Positions 1 through 6,656 of a stretch of 10,183 bases of DNA are shown here, in pieces; the first letter of the stretch is position 1; every line of letters starts with the position of its first letter. Source of the DNA: an uncultured Alistipes sp. (lineage in GTDB: Bacteria; Bacteroidota; Bacteroidia; Bacteroidales; Rikenellaceae). A program made the translations under genes and the position numbers. The notes beneath the pieces are model-generated. The model made no database searches, was not told the DNA's origin, and saw only the letters and a list, made by a program, of their open reading frames with translations. The stretch is taken from positions 1 to 10,183 of the forward strand of contig CAMWIG010000058.1 of the NCBI GenBank assembly GCA_947174295.1, written 5' to 3'.

Positions 1-22
1 GAACCTAAACGATATAACAATT

Positions 23-634
23 ATGTACATAGCAATCGCAGGAAATATCGGCAGCGGCAAGACCACGCTGACCGAGCTGCTGACCGAACGATATCAGGGC
101 AAAGCCTACTACGAGGAGCCGGACAATCCCTACATCGGCGACTTCTACGAGGATATGAACCGCTGGTCGTTCCATCTTCAAATCTCGTTCCTCGGCAGCC
201 GTCTCCGCCAGACGATGGACATGCTGGCCGACGGAGCGAAGGACATTTTCCAGGACCGCACGATATACGAGGATGCCCACATCTTCGCCGGCAATCTCCA
301 CCAGATGGGGCTCATGTCGAGCCGCGACTTCGGCACCTACATGAAGATTTTCCAAATCTCCACCGACCTCATCCCCAAACCCGATCTGCTGATATACCTC
401 AAAGCGAGCGTGCCGACGCTCATCTCGCAGATACGCAAGCGCGGCCGCGAGTACGAGCAGAACATCGACTCGGCATACCTCGAACGCCTGAACGACAAGT
501 ACAACCACTGGATCGACAACCTCTACGATGGCGATATTCTGGTCGTCGACAAGGACAGCGAGGACTTCTCCGACCCGCAGGTCATGGAGCGCATCTGCGC
601 ACGTCTGGACGAGTTGAAAAACACAGCACGATAG
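23..634 (+). CDS. Deoxynucleoside kinase (dNK family)
   Basis: Predicted cytosolic kinase of about 203 residues that phosphorylates deoxynucleosides at the 5'-OH with ATP, the first step of nucleotide salvage. Residues 7-15 (GNIGSGKTT) form the P-loop. D78-R79, in DRTIYEDAHIFAG, matches the conserved DR(S/T) substrate-binding motif of the dCK/dGK/TK2-like family. The arginine-rich stretch at residues 137-145 (IRKRGREYE) fits the LID that closes over ATP. The length is normal for bacterial members. The ATG at 23 places the P-loop immediately after the first strand, as the family requires, and nothing upstream in the window extends it. The methyltransferase gene starts 2 nt after the stop, so the two are probably co-transcribed; any promoter lies outside the window. 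Substrate preference (dA, dG, dC or T) cannot be told from the sequence. Confidence 0.93.
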   Translation: MYIAIAGNIGSGKTTLTELLTERYQGKAYYEEPDNPYIGDFYEDMNRWSFHLQISFLGSRLRQTMDMLADGAKDIFQDRTIYEDAHIFAGNLHQMGLMSSRDFGTYMKIFQISTDLIPKPDLLIYLKASVPTLISQIRKRGREYEQNIDSAYLERLNDKYNHWIDNLYDGDILVVDKDSEDFSDPQVMERICARLDELKNTAR

Positions 635-636
635 CC

Positions 637-2001
637 ATGCTGCCTTCGGAGTTCATTCGAAACATCAAGGCCGAACTCGGCGATGCCGAGGGCGCGGCTC
701 TCTGCGAATCGTTGGAGACGACGCCTCCCGTCTCGGTGCGCCTGAACCCCCGCAAGCTCGGCTGCCGCGAGCCTTTCGCCGACACGCGCCCCGTACCGTG
801 GAGTCTTCACGGCCGCTACCTCGACCGCAGACCGGCCTTCACGCTCGACGCGGCATTCCACGCCGGAGCGTACTACGTGCAGGAGGCCTCGTCGCAGTTC
901 GTCGGTCATCTGCTCGGCGAGAGCGCCGAGGGACGGCGCATTCTCGACATGTGCGCCGCTCCGGGCGGCAAGACCACGCTCTACTCTACCCTCGCCGGCG
1001 ACGACGGTCTTGTCGTGGCCAACGAAATCGACCGCCGGCGCGCACAGACGCTGGCCGACAACGTCCGCAAATGGGGATTGGGCAACGTCGCCGTGACATG
1101 CAACGAGCCCTCGCGCCTGGCGGAGTTCGAACAGTGGTTCGACATCGTGGCGGTCGACGCCCCCTGCTCGGGCGAGGGCATGTTCCGCAAAGACCCCGCC
1201 TCGCGCGAAGAGTGGAGCGAGGGCAACGTCCGTCTCTGCGCGGCCCGTCAGGACGAGATACTCGACGCCGCATGGCGCGCTCTGAAACCGGGCGGCATAC
1301 TCATATACAGCACCTGCACGTTCAACCGCACGGAGGACGAGGGCTCGGTAGAGCGGCTGCTCGACCGCTTCGGCGAAGAGGTCGTCGAAGCCGACACTGC
1401 GGAGTGCGAAGCCGAATGGGGAATCGTCGAAGGCCGCGTCGGGCCGGTAAGGACCTACCGTTTCCTGCCCCACCGCACCGTCGGCGAGGGATTCTTCGCC
1501 GCCGCGGCACGCAAGGCGCCCGACGCCGGAGGCCGCACCCGCACGCCCAAGTCGCGCCGGTCGCTCTTCGCCAATCCCGACCGCGCGGCCGCCGCAGAGC
1601 TCGCACGCTGGGTGAACGAACCCGAAAAGATGCGCTTCGCACTCGTCGGCGACACCTTCTACGGCTATCGCGCAGCACAGTACGACGCCGTGCGCACGCT
1701 CTCCGAGTCGCTCGCAGTGATATATTCGGGTGTCGCCATGGGTCAGATTTTCAAGGGACGCCTGCGCCCCGAGCACTCGCTGGCTCTATATGCCGGTCTG
1801 CGCCGCGACGCCCTGCCGTCGGCCGAACTCGCAGGCGAAGAGCTGCTGCAATACCTTCGCAAAGCCGAAGTGCGGCCCGAACCGTTCGCCGAAGGCATCA
1901 ATCTGGTTACGGCCGGCCCGCTGCCCGTGGGATTCGTCAAGCGCATCGGGAACCGGGTCAACAACATGTATCCCAACTCGATGAGAATAATGAACAAATA
2001 A
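637..2001 (+). CDS. RsmF/NSUN-like RNA cytosine-C5 methyltransferase
   Basis: A 454-residue SAM-dependent methyltransferase of the NOL1/NOP2/Sun class, which makes 5-methylcytosine in RNA. The SAM-binding motif I is DMCAAPGGKT at residues 104-113. Motif IV is DAPCSGEGMFRKD with C177, and motif VI is STCTFNRTEDEG with C227; in this family one Cys attacks C6 of the cytosine and the other helps release the product. After the Rossmann domain (to about residue 255) comes an RsmF-type C-terminal region with VGDTFYGY and YSGVAMGQIFKGRLRPEHSLAL, ending in the GFVKRIGNRVNNMYP block typical of the Bacteroidota members. This favours an rRNA (RsmF/YebU-like) target over a tRNA target, but the exact cytosine is unknown. 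The PUA-like end seems intact. It starts 2 nt after the kinase gene and reads in the same operon. Confidence 0.92.
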   Translation: MLPSEFIRNIKAELGDAEGAALCESLETTPPVSVRLNPRKLGCREPFADTRPVPWSLHGRYLDRRPAFTLDAAFHAGAYYVQEASSQFVGHLLGESAEGRRILDMCAAPGGKTTLYSTLAGDDGLVVANEIDRRRAQTLADNVRKWGLGNVAVTCNEPSRLAEFEQWFDIVAVDAPCSGEGMFRKDPASREEWSEGNVRLCAARQDEILDAAWRALKPGGILIYSTCTFNRTEDEGSVERLLDRFGEEVVEADTAECEAEWGIVEGRVGPVRTYRFLPHRTVGEGFFAAAARKAPDAGGRTRTPKSRRSLFANPDRAAAAELARWVNEPEKMRFALVGDTFYGYRAAQYDAVRTLSESLAVIYSGVAMGQIFKGRLRPEHSLALYAGLRRDALPSAELAGEELLQYLRKAEVRPEPFAEGINLVTAGPLPVGFVKRIGNRVNNMYPNSMRIMNK

Positions 2002-2035
2002 CGAATAGCGCCGAGCATTCGCCGCAACCCCCGAA

Positions 2036-2572
2036 ATGAAACGAAACAACGATATGGAATCCAAAAAACTATTTTACTCCATGGGCGAGGTCTCCGAGAT
2101 GTTCGACGTCAAGCCGTCGCTTCTGCGATTCTGGGAGTCGGAGTTCGACGTCATCAAGCCCAAGCGCAACAAGAAGGGCAACCGTCTCTTCACGCCGGCC
2201 GACGTCGAGAACCTCAAACTCATATACCACCTGGTCAAGGAGCGCGGAATGACACTCGACGGAGCGCGCAAGGCTCTCAAACAGAACCGCGGCGAGCTGT
2301 CGCGCGACGCCGAGCTTCTGGAACGTCTGCAAAGGGTGCGCTCGATACTCGCCGAGGTTCGCGACGAGCTCAAAGACGACAGCGAGCCGCTGCCCGCAAA
2401 AGCCCGCGTCGCATCGCCGGACGATGCTGCGGCGTCCGACGAGACGTCCGACCCCGAGAACGGGAGCCGGACATCGAGGGGCGTCGAGGTCATCGAGCCG
2501 CGCCGCAAACGCGACGAAGAGGAGGTGCCGAACAAGGAGCTCTTCGCATTCTACGAACAATCGTTATTCTGA
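2036..2572 (+). CDS. MerR-family transcriptional regulator
   Basis: A 178-residue DNA-binding protein. The N-terminal winged helix-turn-helix occupies about residues 13-80: MGEVSEMFDVKPSLLRFWESEF is the recognition region (16-37), KKGNRLFTPADVENL is the wing, and LIYHLVKERGMTLDGARKAL is the usual second helical pair. A Leu/Glu/Arg-rich helix (about 88-118) likely forms the antiparallel coiled-coil dimer interface. The tail (about 120-165) is acidic, charged and probably disordered. No cysteine cluster is seen in the C-terminal part, so it does not resemble the metal-sensing MerR proteins; its signal and targets are unknown. A second in-frame ATG at 2054 begins six codons later (MESKKLFYS) and is an equally plausible start. 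It lies 34 nt after the methyltransferase and 6 nt before nif3, so it is an operon member. Confidence 0.9.
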   Translation: MKRNNDMESKKLFYSMGEVSEMFDVKPSLLRFWESEFDVIKPKRNKKGNRLFTPADVENLKLIYHLVKERGMTLDGARKALKQNRGELSRDAELLERLQRVRSILAEVRDELKDDSEPLPAKARVASPDDAAASDETSDPENGSRTSRGVEVIEPRRKRDEEEVPNKELFAFYEQSLF

Positions 2573-2578
2573 CCGACA

Positions 2579-3364
2579 ATGAAAATAAGCGACATAACAG
2601 CCGTAATCGAGCGTTTCGCACCGCTCTCGTTGCAGGAGTCCTACGACAACTCGGGCCTTCTCGTCGGCCGCCCCGACGACGAGGTGCAGCGCGCGCTGCT
2701 GGCCGTCGACGTCACCGACGAGGTGCTCGACGAGGCCGAGGCCGAGGGCTGCGACATGGTAATCACCCACCATCCCGTCATCTTCCACCCGCTGCGGCGT
2801 CTCAACTCCGCGAATCAGACCGAACGCTGCATCGAGCGTGCCATACGCCGCGGCATAGCGCTCTATGCCTGCCACACCAACCTCGACTCGACGACCGACG
2901 GCATGAGCTTCCGACTGGCTTCGATGCTCGGCATCGGGTCGCTGCGGCTGCTTCAACCGTCGCACGAGGGAGCCCTGACGGGATTCGGCGTCGTTGGCGA
3001 ACTGCCCGCACCGCTCGCCGTCGAGGAGTTCTTCGAACGCATACGCCGCGTCACGGGAGCGCGCATCCTGCGTCACAGCGCAATCGTGGCCTGCGAAGTG
3101 TCGCGCGTGGCGGTCTGCACCGGCTCGGGAGCATCGCTCATGAGTGCCGCAAAGGCATCCGGGGCAGATGTTTACGTCACGGCAGACTTGAAGTATAACG
3201 ACTTCATGACCCCCGACGGAGCATTCACGGCGGTCGATGCGGGACATTTCGAGACCGAATATTGCGCAATTGACATTTTATTTGAGGTTTTATCAAAAAA
3301 TTTACGTACCTTTGCGGTTCGCAAGAGTGAACGCTCTTGCAATCCGACATTTTATTTTGTCTAA
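2579..3364 (+). CDS. Nif3/YbgI-family dinuclear metal centre protein
   Basis: A 261-residue member of the Nif3-like family, toroidal hexamers with two metal ions per subunit. Several family members have been linked to GTP cyclohydrolase-like or hydrolase activity, but the cellular role is not settled. Visible family blocks are SYDNSGLLVGRPDDEV near the N-terminus, ITHHPVIFH (residues 62-70) with metal ligands H64 and H65, ACHTNLDSTTDG, and GHFETE (222-227) with ligands H223 and E227. The C-terminal FAVRKSERSCNPTFYF matches the usual end of the family, so the protein is complete. Many Bacteroidota homologues are about 360 residues long because of an inserted PII/CutA-like domain; this one is the compact form, close to E. 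coli YbgI. The start is 6 nt after merR. Its last 80 nt also carry a promoter for the next gene. Confidence 0.92.
   Translation: MKISDITAVIERFAPLSLQESYDNSGLLVGRPDDEVQRALLAVDVTDEVLDEAEAEGCDMVITHHPVIFHPLRRLNSANQTERCIERAIRRGIALYACHTNLDSTTDGMSFRLASMLGIGSLRLLQPSHEGALTGFGVVGELPAPLAVEEFFERIRRVTGARILRHSAIVACEVSRVAVCTGSGASLMSAAKASGADVYVTADLKYNDFMTPDGAFTAVDAGHFETEYCAIDILFEVLSKNLRTFAVRKSERSCNPTFYFV
3281..3314 (+). promoter_or_regulatory. Bacteroidota-type promoter inside the 3' end of nif3
   Basis: TTTG at 3281-3284 and TACCTTTG at 3307-3314 match the -33 and -7 elements (TTTG and TAnnTTTG) with a 22-nt spacer, slightly longer than the usual 19-21. The region is locally AT-rich in a GC-rich gene. It lies in the nif3 codons and would start transcription near 3319-3322, about 65 nt ahead of the zinc-ribbon ATG. 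Confidence 0.65.
3321..3340 (+). promoter_or_regulatory. Hairpin at predicted 5' end of zinc-ribbon mRNA
   Basis: GCAAGAG (3321-3327) and CTCTTGC (3334-3340) are perfect reverse complements. A further U-G pair leaves a GAAC tetraloop. The hairpin starts about 6 nt after the -7 box, so it would form the very 5' end of the transcript and could protect it from 5'-dependent decay. It is not followed by a U-run and is not a terminator. Half of it still encodes the end of Nif3 (residues KSERSC). Confidence 0.55.
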
Positions 3365-3384
3365 AACAATTTAAAGACGATATA

Positions 3385-4146
3385 ATGGCAACACAGAAAA
3401 AAACTGCCGAAGTCGACTACTCGATGCAGGAGAAGATTCTGGCGCTCTACGACCTCCAAAAGATCGATTCGCAAATCGACGGCATCAACAAGGTGAAGGG
3501 CGAACTCCCGCTCGAAGTGCAGAGTCTCGAAGACGAAATCGCCGGCCTTCAAACCCGTATCGACAACGTCAACAAGGAGATCGACGAGCTCAACGCTCTG
3601 ACCAAACAGCGCAAGCGCGAGGTCGATCAGGCGAAAATCGCAATCACCAACTACAAGGAGCAGCAGTCGAACGTCCGCAACAACCGCGAATTCGACGCCA
3701 TCACCAAGGAGATCGAGTTCCAGGAGCTCAACATCGAGCTGGCCGAAAAGCGACTCAAAGAATATGCCGCAGGCATCAAGGGCAAGAAAGCCCAGATCGA
3801 GGAGACCGAGGCTCAGAAGAGCGAGCGCGCTGAGGACCTCAAAGTCAAGAAGGCCGAGCTGGACAGCATCGAATCGGAGACCGCAGCTCAGGTGACCGAC
3901 CTCACGAAGAAGGCCGAAGCCGCCAAGGAGAAAATCGACGAGCGCCTTCTCGCGGCCTACAACCGCATTCGCACCAACGTGCGCAACGGTCTGGCCGTAG
4001 TCACCGTGAAGCGCGACGCCTGCGGAGGTTGCTTCAACCGCATCCCGCCCCAGCGCCAGGTCGACATCCGCCAGGGCAAGAAAATCATCGTCTGCGAGTA
4101 CTGCGGCCGCATCCTCGTCGACGACAACACGCCCGTAGAGGAGTAG
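3385..4146 (+). CDS. Coiled-coil zinc-ribbon protein (COG1579 / zf-RING_7 type)
   Basis: A 253-residue cytosolic protein, nearly all of it a long helical coiled coil rich in Glu, Lys and Ala (about residues 10-195). It ends in a C4 zinc ribbon: C213-GG-C216 and C237-EY-C240, with PPQRQVDIRQGKKIIVCEYCGR between and around them. This is the architecture of the family in which the coiled coil forms a hook-like hairpin. It has been proposed to bind nucleic acid or act in transcription or translation, but no activity is firmly established. The ATG at 3385 is chosen over an in-frame ATG at 3337 because 3337 lies inside the 5' hairpin and overlaps the end of nif3, and MATQKKTAEVDYSMQEKI is a typical family start. 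The nif3 to zinc-ribbon neighbourhood recurs in Bacteroidota and suggests a shared function. Confidence 0.9.
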   Translation: MATQKKTAEVDYSMQEKILALYDLQKIDSQIDGINKVKGELPLEVQSLEDEIAGLQTRIDNVNKEIDELNALTKQRKREVDQAKIAITNYKEQQSNVRNNREFDAITKEIEFQELNIELAEKRLKEYAAGIKGKKAQIEETEAQKSERAEDLKVKKAELDSIESETAAQVTDLTKKAEAAKEKIDERLLAAYNRIRTNVRNGLAVVTVKRDACGGCFNRIPPQRQVDIRQGKKIIVCEYCGRILVDDNTPVEE

Positions 4147-4193
4147 ACATTCCGCCGGCACGATTCGCCGGCAGTCACGCACGACGACAATTC

Positions 4194-4245
4194 CGACCGA
4201 TTTCGGGAAGCGATAAGAGCTGCCCGAAGTCGGTCGTTTTCTTTT
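4194..4245 (+). terminator. Intrinsic terminator after zinc-ribbon gene
   Basis: A 14-bp stem pairs 4194-4207 with 4223-4236; all pairs are Watson-Crick except one U-G. The loop is 15 nt, and the stem is followed by TTTTCTTTT (4237-4245). It begins 47 nt after the stop codon. A small extra hairpin from two GCCGGC copies (4154-4159 and 4167-4172) lies between the stop and the terminator. Confidence 0.9.
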
Positions 4246-4327
4246 CCCGGAATCGCGCAAATGCCGCAAAGCACCCCGGGAATATCCATTGCCGTTTGTA
4301 AACCATCAACAGTTCCTGCGCCGCGAA

Positions 4328-4359
4328 TTTGGAGTTTACGGATATTTTCATTATCTTCG
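4328..4359 (+). promoter_or_regulatory. Promoter for the lipoprotein gene
   Basis: TTTG at 4328-4331 and TATCTTCG at 4352-4359 match TTTG / TAnnTTTG with a 20-nt spacer and one mismatch in the -7 box. It follows the terminator at 4245 and would start transcription about 15 nt before the ATG at 4381. This supports 4381 as the translation start and makes the lipoprotein and the next gene an independent two-gene unit. Confidence 0.6.
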
Positions 4360-4380
4360 AAATATCGAAACCTCAATGAC

Positions 4381-5925
4381 ATGCGCAAATACCTGTATAT
4401 TCTCTTCGCGGCATGCTGCATCGCAGCCTGCGAAAAATACGACGAGTCGGAGTGCCGCGGCAATGCTACGTCCAAACGAACGCACCTGTCCACCGAGGAG
4501 GCACGCATGTGGTTCGAATCCCACGAACGACAAATCGCAACACGGGCGGACGACACCGGCGAAGACCCGCACGCATTCTTCCGAACCGGCCAGCTGAGTC
4601 TCGAATGGGAATACGGCAAAGAGTCGGCCGACGAACTAATAGACGCCGTGGACGTTCCGGCCAAGGGCGAATGGTCGTACCGTGTACTCTACGACTCTGT
4701 ATCGTATCCGCTGTTCTGCGGAGTGGTGATACTCGACGAACCGGGACGCGAACGCACTTGCAGCTACACGGTTTTCTACATACCGACAGCCGGTTCGGCC
4801 GAAGACTACACGTCCGAAGTGTGCGCCTGCTTCAAGAATCGCGCAGACGACAAACTGCTGTTCTCGGGACTCGCCGTCTACACCGACCACGCCGGCATAC
4901 CTATTGCAGCCGCACGTTACGTACTCGGAAATCCGACCGAAGGTTGTTATCTGTTCGACCCGTCGGCAGAGTACGAGCAAAACTACGAACGGCTCTACTC
5001 AATGCTCTCGGGCATACGGTTGCTGCGTTGCAGGAATCAAGACGCCACCACCCGCTCCGGCGATTCGGGAACCGGCAATCCCGCAGGCGAAGGGAATGCA
5101 GGGAATAATGGCAGCGGAAACCAGCCCGACTACGGCATAGGCGGAGTATTGATTGGCGAAGTGGTTTGCATAGCGCCTCCGATTAAACGCAAAACAGACC
5201 CCGAACCTGACAAACCCGAACCACCGCAGTCACCGAAAAAAGACCCGGAAGTCGACAAAGACGATATAAACCCGCTGCCACTGCAAGTCGACACCAGACC
5301 GCCGACGGGCGACAACACCAAGCCGTCGGTCGACTTCGCTCTGAACACGAACATCAAGCTGAACTGCGACGATGCCGAAGATATCATGCGCATGCTCGAT
5401 TCGCTCTACAACGACTGCATGGGCAAGAGACTGATAGGAAGCATAGACACCGATTTAACAATCAAGACCTCCGATTCAACGAGCAAAGCCAAGAACTACT
5501 ATGATTTCAATGAAGGAAGCATTTATATGTCCTCTCCGCCGCGAATGGTTGTCATAATTGAAGAGATGACGCATCATTATCAGCACTCTACCAACGGAAA
5601 CAACCACGCGACACACGGGCTGAACAATGAAATAGAAGCAAAACTCTGCTGGTCGTTGTATGTTTTAAGATACGGTGGCAATTTGGAAGATTATGCATCT
5701 GCTCTCGGCAAAACAGAAGGAGCAGACAATTTTAAACTCATGGCAGACAAATACACATCAGGAATATCCTCAGTAACATATGATTATGACAGATTTCATG
5801 ATTTATACATTAAAGCAATGTTAATATACAGAGATGGAAATACACAATATGCCAACCCCGATAAATATCCATTCTCATTCGATTGGAATCTGAGTTCAAT
5901 AGATTATCTGACAAAAGATTGTTAA
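4381..5925 (+). CDS. Mosaic lipoprotein with degenerate zincin-like C-terminal domain
   Basis: I do not recognise a named family. The 514-residue product begins with a lipoprotein signal (MRKYLYILFAACCIAAC, lipobox IAAC, lipidated C17). Acidic residues follow (EKYDESE), which resembles the Bacteroidota export signal that takes lipoproteins to the cell surface. Residues about 30-220 form a GC-rich first domain (STEEARMWFESH, then WEYGKESADELIDAVDVP). A Gly/Ser/Asn linker (221-257) and a Pro/Lys/Asp linker (266-315) follow. The C-terminal domain (about 320-514) has EEMTHHYQH at 394-402 followed by NNEIEAK (415-421). This looks like the helix HExxHxxQ plus a downstream Glu of zincin metallopeptidases, but Glu394 stands where the first His should be. 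It may be inactive, use altered metal binding, or not be a peptidase. Base composition falls sharply in this last domain. The start at 4381 is fixed by the signal peptide and promoter; an in-frame ATG at 4261 lies before the promoter. Coordinates include the stop. Confidence 0.85.
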   Translation: MRKYLYILFAACCIAACEKYDESECRGNATSKRTHLSTEEARMWFESHERQIATRADDTGEDPHAFFRTGQLSLEWEYGKESADELIDAVDVPAKGEWSYRVLYDSVSYPLFCGVVILDEPGRERTCSYTVFYIPTAGSAEDYTSEVCACFKNRADDKLLFSGLAVYTDHAGIPIAAARYVLGNPTEGCYLFDPSAEYEQNYERLYSMLSGIRLLRCRNQDATTRSGDSGTGNPAGEGNAGNNGSGNQPDYGIGGVLIGEVVCIAPPIKRKTDPEPDKPEPPQSPKKDPEVDKDDINPLPLQVDTRPPTGDNTKPSVDFALNTNIKLNCDDAEDIMRMLDSLYNDCMGKRLIGSIDTDLTIKTSDSTSKAKNYYDFNEGSIYMSSPPRMVVIIEEMTHHYQHSTNGNNHATHGLNNEIEAKLCWSLYVLRYGGNLEDYASALGKTEGADNFKLMADKYTSGISSVTYDYDRFHDLYIKAMLIYRDGNTQYANPDKYPFSFDWNLSSIDYLTKDC

Positions 5926-6160
5926 TTATGAAACGCATCATTATTATAATTGCAGCGATATTCGCTTTGACAAGAACAGATTATGCCATGGCTCAGAAGT
6001 GGTACGAAAGTCCGCTTTGGCAACCGTTAATTGTTACTCATGACACGGTTTCACGACAAGGAATTACCTATGAAAGGGTTATAATGAGAAAAGACGAAAA
6101 CTCCGACAGCTTCATATATCGGTTATACAACAGGAGCAATATTCTCGGCAACGCAAATTT
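5450..6160. other. AT-rich tract within the GC-rich window
   Basis: Hand counts show the change: 4501-4560 is 37/60 G+C (62%), while 5761-5820 is 17/60 (28%) and 5821-5880 is 20/60 (33%). The shift begins around 5450, inside the lipoprotein gene after its Pro-rich linker, and persists through the start of the next gene before rising again after about 6160. Codon choice changes with it (TTA, AAT, GAT and ATA become common). This is consistent with acquisition or replacement of the C-terminal domain and the downstream gene by recombination. Confidence 0.7.
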
Positions 6161-6590
6161 GCGCCGCAAGGACGGGAAACCGATGAAGCGTTACGACGAT
6201 GAATACGGATACGGGAAAATCGACATGGAAGCCGTGCGCAGGGCATTGACCGACGTTTTCACAAAAGAGGAGAACAAGGCATTGGGCGATGCCAAAGACA
6301 ACATATGGATGCACATGGTATTTGCAACCGACGACGGACGACTGCTCGAAGTGGACTTCTTGCCTTCGGGGTCGCAAACGATGATAGATATTCCCGTGGA
6401 GAAATTCGCTACGCTCGAACACAAACTCAAAGAGTCGGTAACCACAGACCTCTCGAATGACCCCGAACTTAAAGATTTAGAGTTCGTTATGGCTCTCATC
6501 ACGATGAATTTCCCGTTCCAGCGCTCATACATCGACACCGACGCCAAACGCAACGACATGACGCGAATAGACAAAACGCTGTTGCAATAG
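5928..6590 (+). CDS. Secreted protein of unknown function
   Basis: A 220-residue protein whose family I do not recognise. It has a clear Sec signal peptide (MKRIIIIIAAIFALTRTDYAMA) with AMA|Q cleavage after A22, giving a soluble mature protein of about 198 residues in the periplasm or outside the cell. There is no lipobox and no later membrane segment. The mature part is charged, with a strand-rich start (QGITYERVIMRKD), a Lys/Asp/Tyr-rich middle (MKRYDDEYGYGKIDMEAVRRAL), an amphipathic helix, and a C-terminal helix region around DLEFVMALITMNFPF. No catalytic motif or cysteine pair is evident. The ATG at 5928 is 2 nt after the lipoprotein stop; an in-frame ATG at 5883 would overlap that gene and bury the signal peptide, so it is rejected. 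Tight coupling suggests it works with the lipoprotein, possibly as a binding or protective partner, but that is inference. Its stop abuts the C-tract of the tRNA-derived repeat. Confidence 0.8.
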   Translation: MKRIIIIIAAIFALTRTDYAMAQKWYESPLWQPLIVTHDTVSRQGITYERVIMRKDENSDSFIYRLYNRSNILGNANLRRKDGKPMKRYDDEYGYGKIDMEAVRRALTDVFTKEENKALGDAKDNIWMHMVFATDDGRLLEVDFLPSGSQTMIDIPVEKFATLEHKLKESVTTDLSNDPELKDLEFVMALITMNFPFQRSYIDTDAKRNDMTRIDKTLLQ

Positions 6591-6656
6591 CCCCCCCCAA
6601 ACACAAAAAAAGACGGTCGGAAAAATCCGACCGTCTCTGGTAGTGGATAGGGGATT
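6591..6656 (-). repeat. Copy 1 of duplicated tRNA-Glu 3' end plus terminator
   Basis: This 66-nt segment matches 6788-6853. It contains a C8 tract, AAACAC, an A7 tract, the terminator hairpin and, read on the - strand, the last 19 nt of tRNA-Glu including CCA. It differs from copy 2 only by C8 versus C7, A7 versus A8, and one T/C in a hairpin arm. The match ends at ATT (6656); beyond it, this copy lacks the rest of the tRNA. Confidence 0.92.
6605..6636 (-). terminator. Intrinsic terminator, duplicated copy (- strand)
   Basis: Arms 6611-6621 and 6626-6636 form a perfect 11-bp stem with an AAAA loop on the + strand. On the - strand the hairpin is followed by a run of seven U (6611 to 6605), so it terminates leftward transcription. 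No U-run follows it on the + strand, so it is not a standard terminator for the 5928-6590 gene, although it could protect that mRNA's 3' end. Confidence 0.8.

Noticed and set aside
523..1776. Long antisense open frame opposite the methyltransferase gene
   Set aside because: The overlapping sense gene has all catalytic motifs. The antisense product is Ala/Arg/Gly-rich low-complexity sequence typical of GC-rich shadows.
798..2039. Alternative-frame open frame within the methyltransferase gene
   Set aside because: The Arg-rich translation has no domain, and the true frame is clearly the one with the SAM and Cys motifs.
4261..4380. N-terminal extension of the lipoprotein from ATG 4261
   Set aside because: It would place 40 residues before the signal peptide and lies upstream of the predicted promoter.
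6591..6598. C8 tract as a phase-variation switch
   Set aside because: The tract starts right after the stop codon of the upstream gene and lies in neither a coding region nor a promoter spacer, so slippage would have no obvious effect.
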